Positions 1-11,600 of a stretch of DNA of 64,000 nt are shown piece by piece. Position numbers and translations under genes: made by a program. Numbering within the stretch: position 1 is the first letter of the stretch; each line of letters starts with the position of its first letter. Source of the DNA: Thamnaconus septentrionalis (taxonomy: Eukaryota; Chordata; Actinopteri; Tetraodontiformes; Monacanthidae); NCBI GenBank assembly GCA_009823395.1, contig CM020509.1:20775001-20839000 (forward strand), given 5' to 3'. The notes below the pieces were generated by a model. The model saw only the letters and a program-made list of their open reading frames with translations, was not told the DNA's origin and made no database searches.

Positions 1-1010
1 GCCCTCCGGCGCTCAGCGGCCGGGAAAAACATCCGGAGAGGAAGAGAGTCCTCACAGAGCCTCCACAGGAAGTGATGCAACCACTGCCATCAAGACCCCT
101 CCCCCCTACACAGGGAGTGACGCGACCGCGACATCAGCCCCTCCCCCCTGCCACTGCATGCCTCCCTTCGTCAAACTAGTTAGCTGGTTAGCTGGCTAAA
201 CTAGCTAAACACCCCCAAAAACCAGGCAGCCCTGCCACAGACACAGCGCCTCCAGTTGGCCCAGCGGAAGACCAGCTGCTCTCATCTCCTCCTCCTCTTC
301 CTCTTCCTCTTCCTCACGTCGAGGTTGAAACAATACTTCCCAGAGTTCAGTTTGGTTGCCTCCTGTCTGTTGTCACGCTGGGCGTGGGGAGTGTTTTCTT
401 GAAACAAGCTGATGGTGCTGTTGCTAAAGGAGCTATAATAGCTCACGTTAGCTCCTGGTTGGCTGTTGGGCTTTGATAGAGAAAGAGTGAAAGAAAAAAA
501 AAACATCTGAACTCTGATCCATTTGGCGGTTGTTGTTTTTTGGAAGGTCGATGATGTCATCGCTTTGGCTCCGCCCACCACGGTTTTGGACTTCAAGAGG
601 GATGAAAGAATAAGAAATCACAGCGTCAGCCTTCTGCAAAAGTACATTTATTGGACAAAAATGCACGAAATGTGATTATGAAAGCGCAGCTAAATCTTCC
701 ATCGGGCCATGACGAGCGGTGGTGAGCAGACTGGCAAGCGAGCGGCAGCTGATAACGGGCCCCGCTGACCCCCCCTGCACCCCCACCCCACCGCTGATAA
801 GAGTGGGAAGCGGCTAAGTGGCGGTGTTTTTCAGTGTAAATACGAGGCGTACGAAGCGGCGGCAGCGGCCGCCGCTCATTAATCTCTGCACAGCCATTAA
901 GTTTCACTTAAAGGTGCACAAAAGGCACTTTTATGCTAAAAAATGCAGCCAATTTATCAGTGGCAGGCAGGAGGCCAAGATAAGATTTAAAGGACCGGCG
1001 CCAACGGGTT
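1..1010. other. Non-coding DNA, no gene recognised
   Basis: I see no open reading frame with recognisable protein content and no mobile element here. The sequence is moderately GC-rich. The stretch around 870-1000 lacks repeats and is compositionally balanced, so it could be a conserved non-coding block, but nothing in the sequence alone proves that. Confidence 0.5.
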
Positions 1011-1070
1011 TCTCTCTCTCTCTCTCTCTCTCCCTTTCTCTCTCTCTTTTTCTCTCTCTCTTTTTCACCT
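1011..1070. repeat. (CT)n microsatellite
   Basis: Interrupted CT dinucleotide tract with a few T-rich breaks. Confidence 0.9.
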
Positions 1071-1489
1071 CTTTTTAAAAATGCGCTGAAAGTCTTACAT
1101 TGATGATGGATTTTTTTTATTTTCAGAAATGCTGAAATCAAACACTGGACGACCAAAAACATACAAACATTACAACTTTTTTTAATTTATTTATTTTTTT
1201 AATTTCCTTTTTTCAAAAAAAATCAGACTAGTCAGTTCAACTTTAGAAATGAGAGAGAGAGCAAAAGAGAAGAGAGAGAAGGTGGCACAGCTAGAACTGG
1301 AACTTCCAAACACCATTTTTTTTTTTGTCCCCTCCGGCTGATTGGCCCTTTCCAACACACACTGTAGTTTGTCTCCGCCCGCCGCGGCTGCTCTGGGCCA
1401 ATGGGAAGGTTGAAGCTGTTTCGTTGTTGTTACGTGTTGTCAACAGTCAATTAGTAAAAAATAAATAGATAAATAAAATGAAAAAGGAG

Positions 1490-1490
<1 letters not shown>
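1071..1490. other. AT-rich spacer, no gene seen
   Basis: Contains T-rich runs and a short GA-rich patch near 1250-1280. Nothing coding is recognised. Confidence 0.5.
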
Positions 1491-1521
<31 letters not shown>

Positions 1522-1656
1522 ACATAAAACAACCATAAGCACACACACACACACAAACTCACACACACAAACACACCATACACTCATATTCACACACACA
1601 CATGCGCATACACACATCCATACAGACACACACACACAAACACAATCATGCACTCG
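1491..1656. repeat. (AC)n-rich microsatellite block
   Basis: About 165 bp dominated by CA dinucleotides, broken by ATAC and CATA variants, indicating an old, degenerating microsatellite. Confidence 0.9.
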
Positions 1657-1912
1657 CTCAGCGTCGTCATGAAAGTCTAAATTCTTCGCCCGTCTCATTC
1701 TTTTCATCTCCACCAGGTGGCGTCCTGGCAGGTGTGCAGGTCTGGCCGGCCTAGTCAGCGCTTGGCTCCGTTCTCCTCCCCCACCTCTTCCGTCCCTTTG
1801 ATTAAACAGCGGCGGCGGCGGCAGACAGACGAGTCCCGCTGAGACAGAGCAGAATTATTAACCTTAGCGGTCGGAGGGACGATGCTGCCCCCACAGGCCT
1901 GCGGAGGGACAA

Positions 1913-1962
1913 TGTGTGTGTGTGAGAGAGAGCGAAAGAGAGAGAGAGAGAGAGAGAGGGAA
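1913..1962. repeat. (TG)/(GA) microsatellite
   Basis: Short TG run followed directly by an AG-dinucleotide tract. Confidence 0.9.
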
Positions 1963-2199
1963 AGATGAAGGGAGTGAGGGGGGCGTCGCCAATCCATCCC
2001 CTGCAGGTTCTATGCTCCGCCAGCGGCTCGTCTTTGCTCACTTCCTGTCTGGAGGGACGAGACAGGAAGTGAGCAGCCTCCCAGTCACGAGGCTGGCCTC
2101 CTGAAAAGCCGAGCCGGTTAAGTCCCAGATTGTGTCGACTATAGCTTCATAAATTGGTTTATTGGATCCCCAATTAGATATCACCATCAATAGCGATAG

Positions 2200-2206
2200 G
2201 TAGTCC

Positions 2207-2239
<33 letters not shown>

Positions 2240-2460
2240 ACAAAATTCTAAATTGAACTCTACTAAAAAAAAAAATACTAAAGAGCCAAAAAAATGAAAA
2301 GAAAAAAGCAAGAAATATCAAGAATTAAAAAGAAGAAAAAAGAAAACGATAAAAACAAAAACACAGGCAAGAAAAATAGAAAAGCAAAAACTTTAAAAGA
2401 GCAAGAAACTTTTTAAAGGGGGGATTTTTTTTTCTTGAAAAAAAAAAAAACAAGCAATGA
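2200..2460. repeat. A-rich tract with 27-base poly(A)
   Basis: A long adenine run at about 2210-2237 is followed by about 220 bp of A-rich sequence with GAAAA and AAGAA motifs. It could be the tail of an old retroposed sequence, but no body is recognisable upstream. Confidence 0.6.
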
Positions 2461-2822
2461 ATTGCAAAAAGTTTTTCCGACGGCCTCCACTGTTAGAAAG
2501 CGGCTGATGCAGCTCCGGCTACTCGCCTCCTAATTAGCTTATTAACAGCTAACAAGGGTTTTTTTTTTTTCACTCTCCTTCCTTGGCTCCTTCCAGCAGT
2601 GCGGCAGCGTTTAACGGACAAACCAGTCGCCATAATCAACATCTGCTCACCGCTGATAATCCACCACAACGCACAAACACACCAACAGAATGGAGCCATT
2701 GTTTGTTTGTGCGTTTGTTCCTATTTGTGTGTTTTGTGACACGTGTTGCTGAGGACGAAGACGAGGACGATCCCCGGGAAGCGACCAATTATATGATGAC
2801 TGGAGCTGGAGGGAGTTAACGA

Positions 2823-3060
2823 GGTGGAGGAGGAGAAGGAGGAGGGGAGGGAGAAGAAGGAGGAGAAGGAGAAGGAGGAGGAAGGAAAGGAAGAGGAGGA
2901 GGAGGGGAGGGAGAAGAAGGAGGGGGAGGAGGAAGAGGAGGAGGAGGGGGACGAAGAGGAGGACGAAAAGGAGGGGGAGGAGGGATATTGAGGCAGCGGC
3001 GACAGCCTCACATCCCTCCTCCTCCTCGTCTTCCTTCTTCTTCTCTTCCTTCTTCTTTCA
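2823..3060. repeat. Purine tract (GGA/GAA) facing a pyrimidine tract
   Basis: 2823-2985 is almost pure purine (GGAGGA and GAAGGA units). After about 25 bp it is followed by a CTC/CTT pyrimidine tract at 3010-3058. The two arms are loosely complementary, so the pair could fold as a hairpin or triplex. Confidence 0.8.
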
Positions 3061-3220
3061 TGAGAGGAAATTCTGCAGACCGTCCATCTGATCCTTGCAC
3101 AGCAGTGCCTCCTATTGTGTATCGTTTACCACATAATTATTTGTGTTTCTTTTGTTTCTGGAAACTGCAAAAAATAATAAAAAAAGTGCAGCCGTGCTCC
3201 ACTTTTTGCTATTAGTGGAG

Positions 3221-3302
3221 CTGCAGCTGCAGCTGAAACTGGAGATGGTGATGGAGCTGGAGTTGCGGCTGCAGTTGGAGATGGAGCTGGATCTGGAGTG
3301 TC
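3221..3302. repeat. Hexanucleotide-like minisatellite (GGAGCT/GCAGCT)
   Basis: Repeated GGAGCTGGA and GCAGCTGCA units of 6-12 bases, including several PvuII-type CAGCTG motifs. Confidence 0.75.
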
Positions 3303-3713
3303 CATCACAACAGTTACTATCTGACTATCTCAAACTGCTCAGTGAGCTGGAGGTCACGGCTAGGCTAGGAGGGCTAGCTATCCTAACTAGCCTCGCTACA
3401 AAAGCTGATTGCGACATGAGTGTGTTACTGATTGAAGTTCCACAGTCACGACAATGACGCTGATGAGCATCTGGAGTTCAACAGTGCTTCACTGCAGGAA
3501 GTTAAAGCTAGGCGGGAGGCTAACAGGAACCTAGTTGATGGCAGGATGTATTCAGTCAGGGGACTGGAGTTAAGTTGCGCATTTTGCCAGCAGAACCAAC
3601 GAAAAAAGGTGAAAAAAGATAACAACAAAAAATGATCCACTCTGCTACAAAACGATTCTTTGGTTGCTCTCAGCAGGGTGCACCAACAAGTCATGGTTCC
3701 TCCTGCTGAGGCG
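3303..3713. other. Non-coding spacer
   Basis: No element or gene recognised. Confidence 0.5.
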
Positions 3714-3718
3714 TGTGT

Positions 3719-3764
<46 letters not shown>

Positions 3765-3778
3765 ATGTGTGTGTGTGA
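3714..3778. repeat. (TG)n microsatellite
   Basis: About 30 TG units with two interruptions. Confidence 0.95.
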
Positions 3779-3860
3779 GCTCAGGTGGTGGCCCTGTTGC
3801 ATGATGGGAGTGATAGGAGCTCAGGTGAGAGAGTTAATATAGTGTCAAATGAAATGGAGC

Positions 3861-4003
3861 GAACGAGAGGACGTGGAGGAGGTGGAGGAGCAGGAGGTGG
3901 AGGTGGGAGGAAGAGGAGGGAGGGACGAGGAGGAGGAGGTGAGGGAGGACGAGGAGGAGGTGAGGAAGGAGGAGGAGGAAGAGGTGGGGGGAGGGGTGGG
4001 AGT
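3861..4003. repeat. GGA purine tract
   Basis: A strand of GAGGAGG and GGTGGAGG units, almost pyrimidine-free, about 140 bp long. Confidence 0.85.
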
Positions 4004-4710
4004 GTCGCGGTTCAGTGCCACTTGGTCTTATCTGACTTATCGAGTCAACCGGTCCTCAAGGCAAACGAGTGTTAATTTGTACAGAATACAGCCAAACACT
4101 GTTCGACGTGCTCATGCAGGTCTAAACCCCTCTTTTATACAGTGGTCACATGGGAAAACAACGCCCTGGGACCTCGTTTCTTTAATAGGGCCACAGCTGC
4201 AACATCCACCGATATGTCCTAAATGTCAACTCTACCGGTGGGAAGGTCCCTGTCAGGCGTATTTTTGTATACAATAAAGATGTTGTGGGCTGTTGATGTC
4301 ATCCACAGCTGCACTTGCACTGGCACTCAGGATGGTGGGGTCTGTTGATGGCAACCTCCTCTGAGCTGAACCCTGCACATATATATCTTTTTCTACCTTT
4401 CCTGGGTCACGCTGCCCTCCCCTGGTCACGCTGTACCTGCTGCTGTTCACTCCAAGGAGCGTGGTGCCTGTCACTTTGCTAACCCTTTACACTTCTACAT
4501 GAAGTCTGCAACAGCTGGGCACCTCTGAACTCTGGGAACTGTGGGCCACAGATCAAAGTAACAGGTGGACGCTCAGCCGCACAAAGACAACACAATTTGA
4601 TTCAGTGCGGTTAGATGTTTGAGGCGAAGGTTGGCGGGGCGTCACGAGGGACGACGACCCCACTGGTTGATCCTGATGGAGGAGACGGCTGATAGGCCGA
4701 AATCCCTCAT
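4004..4710. other. Non-coding spacer
   Basis: No reading frame with recognisable content. Unique-looking sequence. Confidence 0.5.
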
Positions 4711-4812
4711 CCCACTTGCTCCTCCTCCTCCTCCTCCTCTTCCACCTTCTCCTCCTCTTCCCTTCTTCTTCTTCTTCTTCTTCTTCTTCTTCTTCTTCTT
4801 CTTCTTCTTCCA
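4711..4812. repeat. (CTC)n and (CTT)n trinucleotide tract
   Basis: CTC units at 4718-4744, then about 16 perfect CTT units at 4762-4810. Confidence 0.95.
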
Positions 4813-4834
4813 GCGTAAACTACTGGTCTATCTC

Positions 4835-5140
4835 AGGATTCATCCAAAATTAATCAGGATTCAGCCTGGATTCATTAGGATTTATCCAGGATTCATGCAG
4901 GATTAATTCAGGATTTGTCCAGAATTCATCCTAGATTCAGTCTGGATTCATCAGGATTTATTCAGGAATAATCCAGGATTCATCAGGATTTATGCAGGAT
5001 TCATCCAGAATTCATCAGGATTTTTTCCCAGGATTCATCCAGTATTTATCGACGATACAACAGGATTCATTGCGGATTCATTCAAGATTAATTCAGGATT
5101 CATCCAAGATTCCTCCAGGATTCCTTAGGATTCCTCCAGG
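4835..5140. repeat. Minisatellite with AGGATTCATCC core
   Basis: About 25 degenerate copies of an 11-13 base unit with the core AGGATTCATCC. Variants include AGGATTTATCC and AGGATTAATTC. A short stretch of the same unit recurs at 12335-12405. Confidence 0.9.
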
Positions 5141-5144
5141 TTTC

Positions 5145-5468
5145 TGTCACAATTTGGACATTCTGTCCCTGTTCGGACATTCTGCTCCCCAACTTTAAGT
5201 CTTTTCCAATCCTGCCCTTCATCAAAGCGACTCCATTCGGCTTGTCCGCTTTGATCTGACTGGTTAGGTATAAAGACCCCTGCTTGCCACTCATTCCCTG
5301 CCAGATTTTTATTTGCCTTTCTGCACTCAAGACTGAAGACTGTTGTTAGTCAACCTTGCCTGCCTTTGACCAGCCTGTCCTGCCTGATTCCTGATGTCCT
5401 GCCTGATTCTTGATGTCCTGCCTGATTCCTGATGTCCTGTCTGATTCCCGATTAAAGACACTTTCAAC
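5145..5468 (+). mobile_element. Truncated Gypsy-type LTR
   Basis: Starts with TGTCAC, has a TATA-like TATAAAGA at about 5268, and ends in ATTAAAGACACTTTCAACT, which resembles the polyadenylation end of fish Gypsy LTRs. It is cut at 5469 by the TTAA-type repeat. No partner LTR or internal coding sequence is seen. The assignment rests on these landmarks only. Confidence 0.45.
5366..5452. repeat. 20-bp tandem repeat, four copies
   Basis: Four copies of a unit close to CTGCCTGATTCCTGATGTC, with one or two substitutions each. They lie inside the LTR-like segment. Confidence 0.9.
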
Positions 5469-5776
5469 TTAAAGGTGACCTATTATACTAATTTTTGGGC
5501 CTTTGTATTTGAGTTCTGGCCCCACCAGAGCAGCAACACACGATTACCCGCACTGAAAGTCCCGCAAAAACGGTCTGTTTTACTTCACTCCACCCCTGGC
5601 CTCCTCTGTGTACGCCTCCCGCCCAGCCCACTCCGCTGTGATTGGTCACACTCTTGGTTGCTGCTGAGCCACACTTCCTCAATTTGCCGGTGCGGGAGTT
5701 GAGAGTAAACGGCAAACTTTACAAAACCGACACAATTTAAACACACTGTCCGGAAGGCTTCACCCTTTAGCAGCAT
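5469..5776 (+). mobile_element. Left part of a TTAA-type MITE
   Basis: Begins at TTAA followed by AGGTGACCTATTATAC, an end typical of fish TTAA-inserting non-autonomous elements (piggyBac-like, from memory). The right end is missing; the copy breaks at the (TA)n tract. Confidence 0.45.
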
Positions 5777-5791
5777 ATATATATATATATA

Positions 5792-5876
<85 letters not shown>
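5777..5876. repeat. (TA)n microsatellite
   Basis: About 100 bp of alternating TA. Confidence 0.97.
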
Positions 5877-5879
<3 letters not shown>

Positions 5880-6450
5880 CATCAAACACGCTAAGCATGT
5901 TACCTAAGAGCTAACACATGCAACACTCAAACAGGTCCATCTGGAACTACGGTGCCTGATGAGGCCCATAAGGAATGCCAGGCTTGTTTACAGTTTCTCA
6001 GAATTATTGTTCAACATCTTTGTCTGTTAAATGTTCATTTTTGTGTGTGTGCACCGCATGTTTTGTTAATGTGTCTTTGTTGAGAGAGATTTTGCAATAA
6101 TAGAAACGATTAGTGATGTATAAGTCTCTACTTATACATCAAGCCATTCATCATGCTGTTTTGTCTCTTCCGTGCTAAAACACATGAGCCTACTGGGGGC
6201 AATATAAATTTGTTTAAACCTATGAGCCTCTAAAAGACAGACTTCATAAGATTGATTAAAATATGAGCCCCAGATAGGACATTTTATTAACAATAAGACC
6301 TATTCAGAGTTAACATGTAGGACCCCAAATGAAGACTTTGTTAAGATAATAAAATATGAGCCTTTGCTGAGTCTGAGGAGGAAAGGAGAGGGGGCTCTCT
6401 GCGTGCTTGCATGATTGCAGTGTTATTTTTGGAGCACTTGAATCTGACTA
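5880..6450. other. Unassigned sequence upstream of retroviral remnant
   Basis: No coding content. It may be LTR and leader of the retroviral remnant that follows, but no matching second LTR is seen. It contains a 28-nt perfect hairpin at 6114-6141 (12-nt arms, CTCT loop). Confidence 0.4.
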
Positions 6451-6453
6451 TTG

Positions 6454-6467
6454 CAACAACACATCAT

Positions 6468-6504
<37 letters not shown>

Positions 6505-6557
6505 TCCCAGCTCACGTTCCCTATTAGTGGGTGGACAATCCAACGCTTGGTGAATTC

Positions 6558-6597
<40 letters not shown>
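6454..6597 (-). pseudogene. 28S ribosomal RNA fragment
   Basis: On the minus strand this 144-bp segment reads as the 3' part of vertebrate 28S rRNA, in the region with GTCGGCTCTTCCTATCATTG, AACGTGAGCTGGG and GAGACAGGTTAG. Compared with the 28S sequence as I remember it, I see only about two substitutions, so it is a recent or strongly conserved copy. It is not an rDNA unit: flanking rRNA sequence is absent on both sides. It sits about 265 bp before the gag-like reading frame of a retroviral remnant. That suggests rRNA was captured during reverse transcription or retroposed into the element. Confidence 0.85.
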
Positions 6598-6863
6598 TCA
6601 CTTCTGTTCTGTTTTGGTTGCTAAGAAGTACATTTTTACTTTGGTTTTGGGTCTTTTAACTTTGTGCTAGAACACATCAATTAATTTGCACATTAAGACA
6701 GCTGAGCCGGATGTTGAGATGGCTGGAGTATACTGGAAATCCTTGTTAATTTTAGCGCAAGTTTTTTCTTCCTAGCAGGGGAGCAGCGGAAGCCCCTCTC
6801 CCCTCAAACATTTCTTTGTGTGATACAGAGAGAAACAAGGGAGGTCCCCTTGACGGGACCTAA

Positions 6864-7510
6864 GTGGAGAAAAAAGGAGGAAAAATAGAAATAATCGATT
6901 ACTCATACATCTCATGGCTATGGCATGTGCAACAGTGCAGAGATGTCATCAAACAGGGGAAGAGGTTAGGAACAAAGAAAATTCAAGAGAAAGACCCCAA
7001 CCCCATCGTTGTACCTTTAGGTACCATCCCTGTCCACACCACCGCCATAAAAATGCCACTCGCACAAATCATGGAAGGGATAGAGATGTTTGAAGATAAG
7101 GGACAGAAAGAGTTAATAGAAATGGTTCAGACTTTATGTAGACAACTTAAAGGCAGACAAGGAGGCGAGACAGATAGCGAAAACACTAATGGTTTCTTGA
7201 CATACTGTAAGGAGGAATGGTTGGGTGCGGTGGGACATCATCCATGGACAGATCTGCTCCAGACCACCCTTTTTTTGGTAAGCAGTGATGGCATGAGTGC
7301 CACAAGCTGTTACGAGGGGTGCTGAAAAATAATCCTGATCTACGAGGAAGTACCACTGACATGTGGAAGAGACACCTTTCTCACCACGCCAAGATTTGCC
7401 GCGAAAAAGAGGCAAGCAAAAAGACAGCGTCATGTCAGCTCAGGAGCAGTTATTGAAACTCCAGCTGGACGAGGCCAGGCGTAAAATCAATGATAAAAGG
7501 AAAAATTAAG
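6864..7510 (+). pseudogene. Endogenous retrovirus gag-like remnant
   Basis: An open frame of 153 codons (6864-7325) is followed by degenerate sequence in other frames to about 7508, where a lysine- and glutamine-rich tail with a short stop-terminated peptide occurs. The first part is basic with a W-x-x-Q-x-C pattern, and the rest is hydrophilic, as in gag matrix/capsid regions. I assign it to gag mainly because of position and because a pol-like segment with family-typical motifs follows at 8139. I cannot name the genus; a fish gamma/epsilon-type retrovirus is plausible. It is broken by stops and frameshifts. Confidence 0.45.
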
Positions 7511-8138
7511 CAAGGACCATCAAACTTTCCAATAGCTCCCCCTCAGGGACAACCACAGACAATTTGATTCCCTAAACCTTATTGGGGCTTTCCTAGAATA
7601 GGCAGAAATGGGGGAAGCGGAAGAGCGGGGTGGCGGCATCGGGTTATGGCCGAGATCAGTGTAACTTCTCTGGACAGTGAGGACAGTGGCGAAACAGCTG
7701 TCCGTGAGCACAATAGCAGAGAGCACAGATGGGCCTGGATGCCCCACCCCATGGAGCGTACCCTGACTCGCCTACCTGGCCCGTCAGCAGGGTGAGGCAA
7801 CACCCTCCAGGCTTGGGGACCTCGCAACACTACGCTCCCAATCCAGGAGCAGCTCTGCGAGGCAAGTACAAGCAGGGGGATTGTCGCTGTGATGACTTCC
7901 AGTGATGGTGTCCAGAGGTTCACACGGATGAGGCGCTGGCAGATAAGACAAGCGAGAGTTCCTGATGAACTGAACTGAACTCCTCAAGAACATCAGGTGC
8001 CACGTGTTGCATGCTAATGAATGTTAATATGGCACCAGGTGAAAATGGTTCTGGGCAGACATTTATTGAGGTGAACTCAATAAACCTATGGATAAATAAA
8101 CCAATGAACCTGAAACATCCCCTGGAACTGGCATAGTC
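7511..8138 (+). other. Degenerate interior of retroviral remnant
   Basis: No frame stays open for long and no domain is recognisable. Its position between the gag-like and pol-like segments suggests decayed internal retroviral sequence. Confidence 0.35.
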
Positions 8139-8690
8139 TTGCTGTTTCAAAGCTGGAAACCCTGGTTGTTCATGGTCCGGCCTTTTACTCCGCCTTCTGA
8201 CCCCTATCATATCACCTTATTCTACATCCGATATGAAAATGAAGTGTATAGGGATGCATTTGAGAGTGAGTTGGAAGGGACCTTTTTGTCCATTGTGTCC
8301 CCTTGTCTGTTTGTAGGTCCCGAGGGTGTGGCTGCTCAGGTAGTCTTGACAGATAAACAGATGGAGTGGGACGAGATGGCTTAAGAAGCCTATCCTCATG
8401 TCATGCTGGTTATTCATGCCAAGCATCAGGCGGCCAGAGATTTGCACCCCATGACTAAGCGCCTCGTCTCATTTTAATATTGGGTGGACACGCAGGTTAT
8501 GGGGTTGTCATACTCGCAGTCCGAAGATAGTTATCGCATCACACGTGTAGCCGCTAATGTAGTGTTTCTCCAGCATCGACAGATGGAAAGACATCATGGC
8601 AGGGAAAAGACAGATCATCCGGAGAGTGATCCAAGGTTGGACAACTTGCTGGAGGGGCTCTGGTCAGCTGGCCTACCGATTCCCTACTCA
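8139..8690 (+). pseudogene. Endogenous retrovirus pol-like remnant
   Basis: Two plus-strand frames, 8139-8384 and 8484-8708, together with the sequence between them, resemble a stretch found in fish retrovirus-type polyproteins. Landmarks are DPYH near the start, VGPEGVAA in the middle, then AKHQAA and HGREKTDHPES. Single stops at 8382 and 8475 interrupt it. No reverse-transcriptase YXDD box is present, so this is only a short piece. It ends abruptly where the LINE 3' tail begins, at about 8690. The assignment comes from motif recognition. Confidence 0.5.
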
Positions 8691-11600
8691 ACTCAACTTT
8701 ATTTATAAAGCACTTTAAATACAACCACAGCTGACAAAGTCCTGTACATAATTACATAAAAACATAAAACATACAGTGAAACAATAAAAGCAATAAAACA
8801 TCCCATCCCATCTCATGCTGGGTCACAGAAAAAGCTTCTCTGAGCTTAGACCTTGGTGACATCAGGTCAGCTGGTCAGCTGACCTGAGGCACTGAGCAGG
8901 ACCAAACACTTTTGTTTCGTTGAAGTTTAAAACAATTAAGGCCATACAGGTTTTAATGTCATCAAGACAAGCTAAAAGTGGTTTTGAAGAAAAGGCATAT
9001 TTCTTTTTCAGTGGCACATACAGTATATTTGGCTGTCATCAGTATAAAAATGGAAAGAGATACCCTGTTTTCAAAGAATGGAACCCAGAGGAAGTAAATA
9101 TAGAGAGAACAGCAAGGGCCCTAGAATTGAGCCTTGTGGAACCCCAAAAGACAGAGGAGCGGGGCGGGACACAGAACCAGCAAGGCTAACACATATGGTT
9201 CTGTCTGCCAGATAAGACCTAAACCACTCCAGAGCACTACCACAAATGCCCACAAGTTGCTGCAATCAAGCCACTATAATATTGTGGTCCACTGTGTCAA
9301 ATGCAGCAGTCAAGTCCACTAGGACAAGAACAACATATTCCCCAGAATCATTTGCCCAGAGGATGTCATTGAAAACCCTTATTAAAGCTGACTGTGCTGT
9401 GCAGGGTTTTAAAACCAGACTGAAAGACCTCAAGAATATGCTTATTCAGATATGATTAAAGCTGAATATGAACAATTTTCTCTAAGATTTTTGAGATAAA
9501 TGGCAGCTTGGAAATTAGGGCCTGAAATTAGCAAACACAGTGTGATCAAGGCTGGTTTTTTTAAAGCAGGGGTTACACGACTGCGTGTTTGAAACTTCCA
9601 TGGACAAAACCTGAAGATAAGTTGCTGTTTATAATGGCAATAACTGATTTCCCTATACAAGAGAAAACTCTCTTAAAAATGTAGGAGTAGGAGGGACACC
9701 ATCACAAGGGGAACCTGATGGCTTAATGTGGCCAACCACATCTTCGTAAAGTGACAAAGTCGCAGGAGCAAACTTTTCAAACACGGCTTGACAAGGGACA
9801 GGACCAGAGGGGTAAGAGGCAGTAGTTGGGATGAGAGCCCTTGTGATAACAACTTTGTCACTAAAAGAAAATTCCAGGAAGTTATTGCACTTCGGGGGAT
9901 GCTTTGAGACAGGCAGACTGAGGGACATTTAGGACAGAGTCAGTGGTTTTAAATAGCACATCAGAGTTGTGACGTTTGGATACAATATTATCCGACAGGT
10001 ATTCTCTTTTTGCCTCTTTAACAGTCATCTAGTAACACTGCAAACAGTCCTTGAAGATTTGAAATGAAACCTGTAGCTTGACTTTGCAGCACTCCCGTCT
10101 AGCTGCACAAGTTCTGTCACTTAACCAGGGCTCAGATTTCACTTTGGACTGCATGGCTTTTAATTGAGCCACATAGTCCAGTATGGTTTGACAGGAGGAA
10201 TGAAACCAGGAAATAAGCTCCTCCATGTCAGAAGATGTTAAGTCAGGGGGAACGCAGAGGTCAAATAAAGCAGTGATATGACTGGCAGGGAAACAATTGA
10301 AAAAATATGATGGCGCTGAGCAAGAGCGCCGGACTTAACTGCAGTATAGGAGAAGATGACTTCAAACAGAACAGGCATGTGATCCGAAAATATCTCCAGG
10401 CTAGACACCGACAACCCGAGGGAGAGAACGAGGTCTAATGTATGACCACCACTGCGCCAAGTTAAAAGAGTCAAGAAGGCTTAAAAACTCCTTCACCAAA
10501 GGTTTATCAGGACAACACACAAATGTGAAAATCTCCAACAAGGAGAACACGATCGTTCTGTGGCTTCATTCCAGCCAGAAAATCCGAAAAGTCATTCACA
10601 AAGACCTTATTGTATTTTAGGCGGTCTGTAGATGGCAGCGCATAGCACCGGATCAGAACGACCCACCTCAAATAAATAGACTTCGAAGCTTGACAATGAG
10701 GGTGACACAGCGCACTGCTTACATTTCAAATTGTTTTTTAAAAAAAGTCGTCGTACCTCCTCCACGGCCCGATGTCCGCGGGGAGTTAAAATAAGAGCAG
10801 CCCGCTCTTCAAAAATGGTAAATGGACTGCACTTGTATAACGCTTTTCCAGCAACTTCACGGTACCCCAAAGCGCTTTACAAAGGCCTCTCATTGACACA
10901 TTCACACACATTCATACACCAATGGGTGGCTGCTGCCATGCAAGGCGCTGCCTAACCCCATTGGGAGCAATTTAGGGTTAAGTGTCTTGCCCAAGGACAC
11001 AACGACGGACTAGGATGGAGCAGGATCTGAACTGCCAACCTTTCGATCATTGGACAAACCCGCCCTACCTCCTGAGCCATAGTCACCCCATAGCTCAAAG
11101 CAGAGCACTGTACTTGCCTGCACCGATCCAGGTCTCTGTCACACAGAGAAAGTCCAGGGCACGGGAGCTGAAGAAATCCCTCAGGACGAAAGTCTTATTT
11201 GCCAGGCCAATCCAGGCAGGAGCTTGGGACTGTGGTTCGTCGGATCGGGGGGCCCGGATCAGCGTCCTCAGACTCAGGAGATTCAACCCGCACCGAGAGA
11301 ACTGGGGAGAGCAGGGCTGGCGGGGTTGTAAACCCTCAACAAATCCGGCGACGGGTAGCAGACAGGCGTCGATCGGATCGAGGAAATGACGATGCACAGA
11401 GAAAGGATACAAAAATCAACGCCCTGTCCGGGAAAAGGATGAAGAACGCACCAGGCAGATCTTCAGTTTAACCAGCTGACCACATCGCTTACCGCGGCGT
11501 TGGAGATGCCTCTGCTGGGGGGACAGTGAGTCAGGATTTCAGACAGGAGCAGGGGCAAGGTTTTCTGTCCACCATGATTAAATGCACCAACTCCTTGACA

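Noticed and set aside
1447..1713. Cysteine/valine-rich frame
   Set aside because: Pure translation of the AC microsatellite.
3785..4277. Glycine- or glutamate-rich frames
   Set aside because: Translations of the GGA purine tract.
6454..6597. R2-type insertion into rDNA
   Set aside because: The 28S piece is only 144 bp, is not near the R2 target site as I remember it, and has no rDNA flanks. It is a captured fragment, not an rDNA locus.
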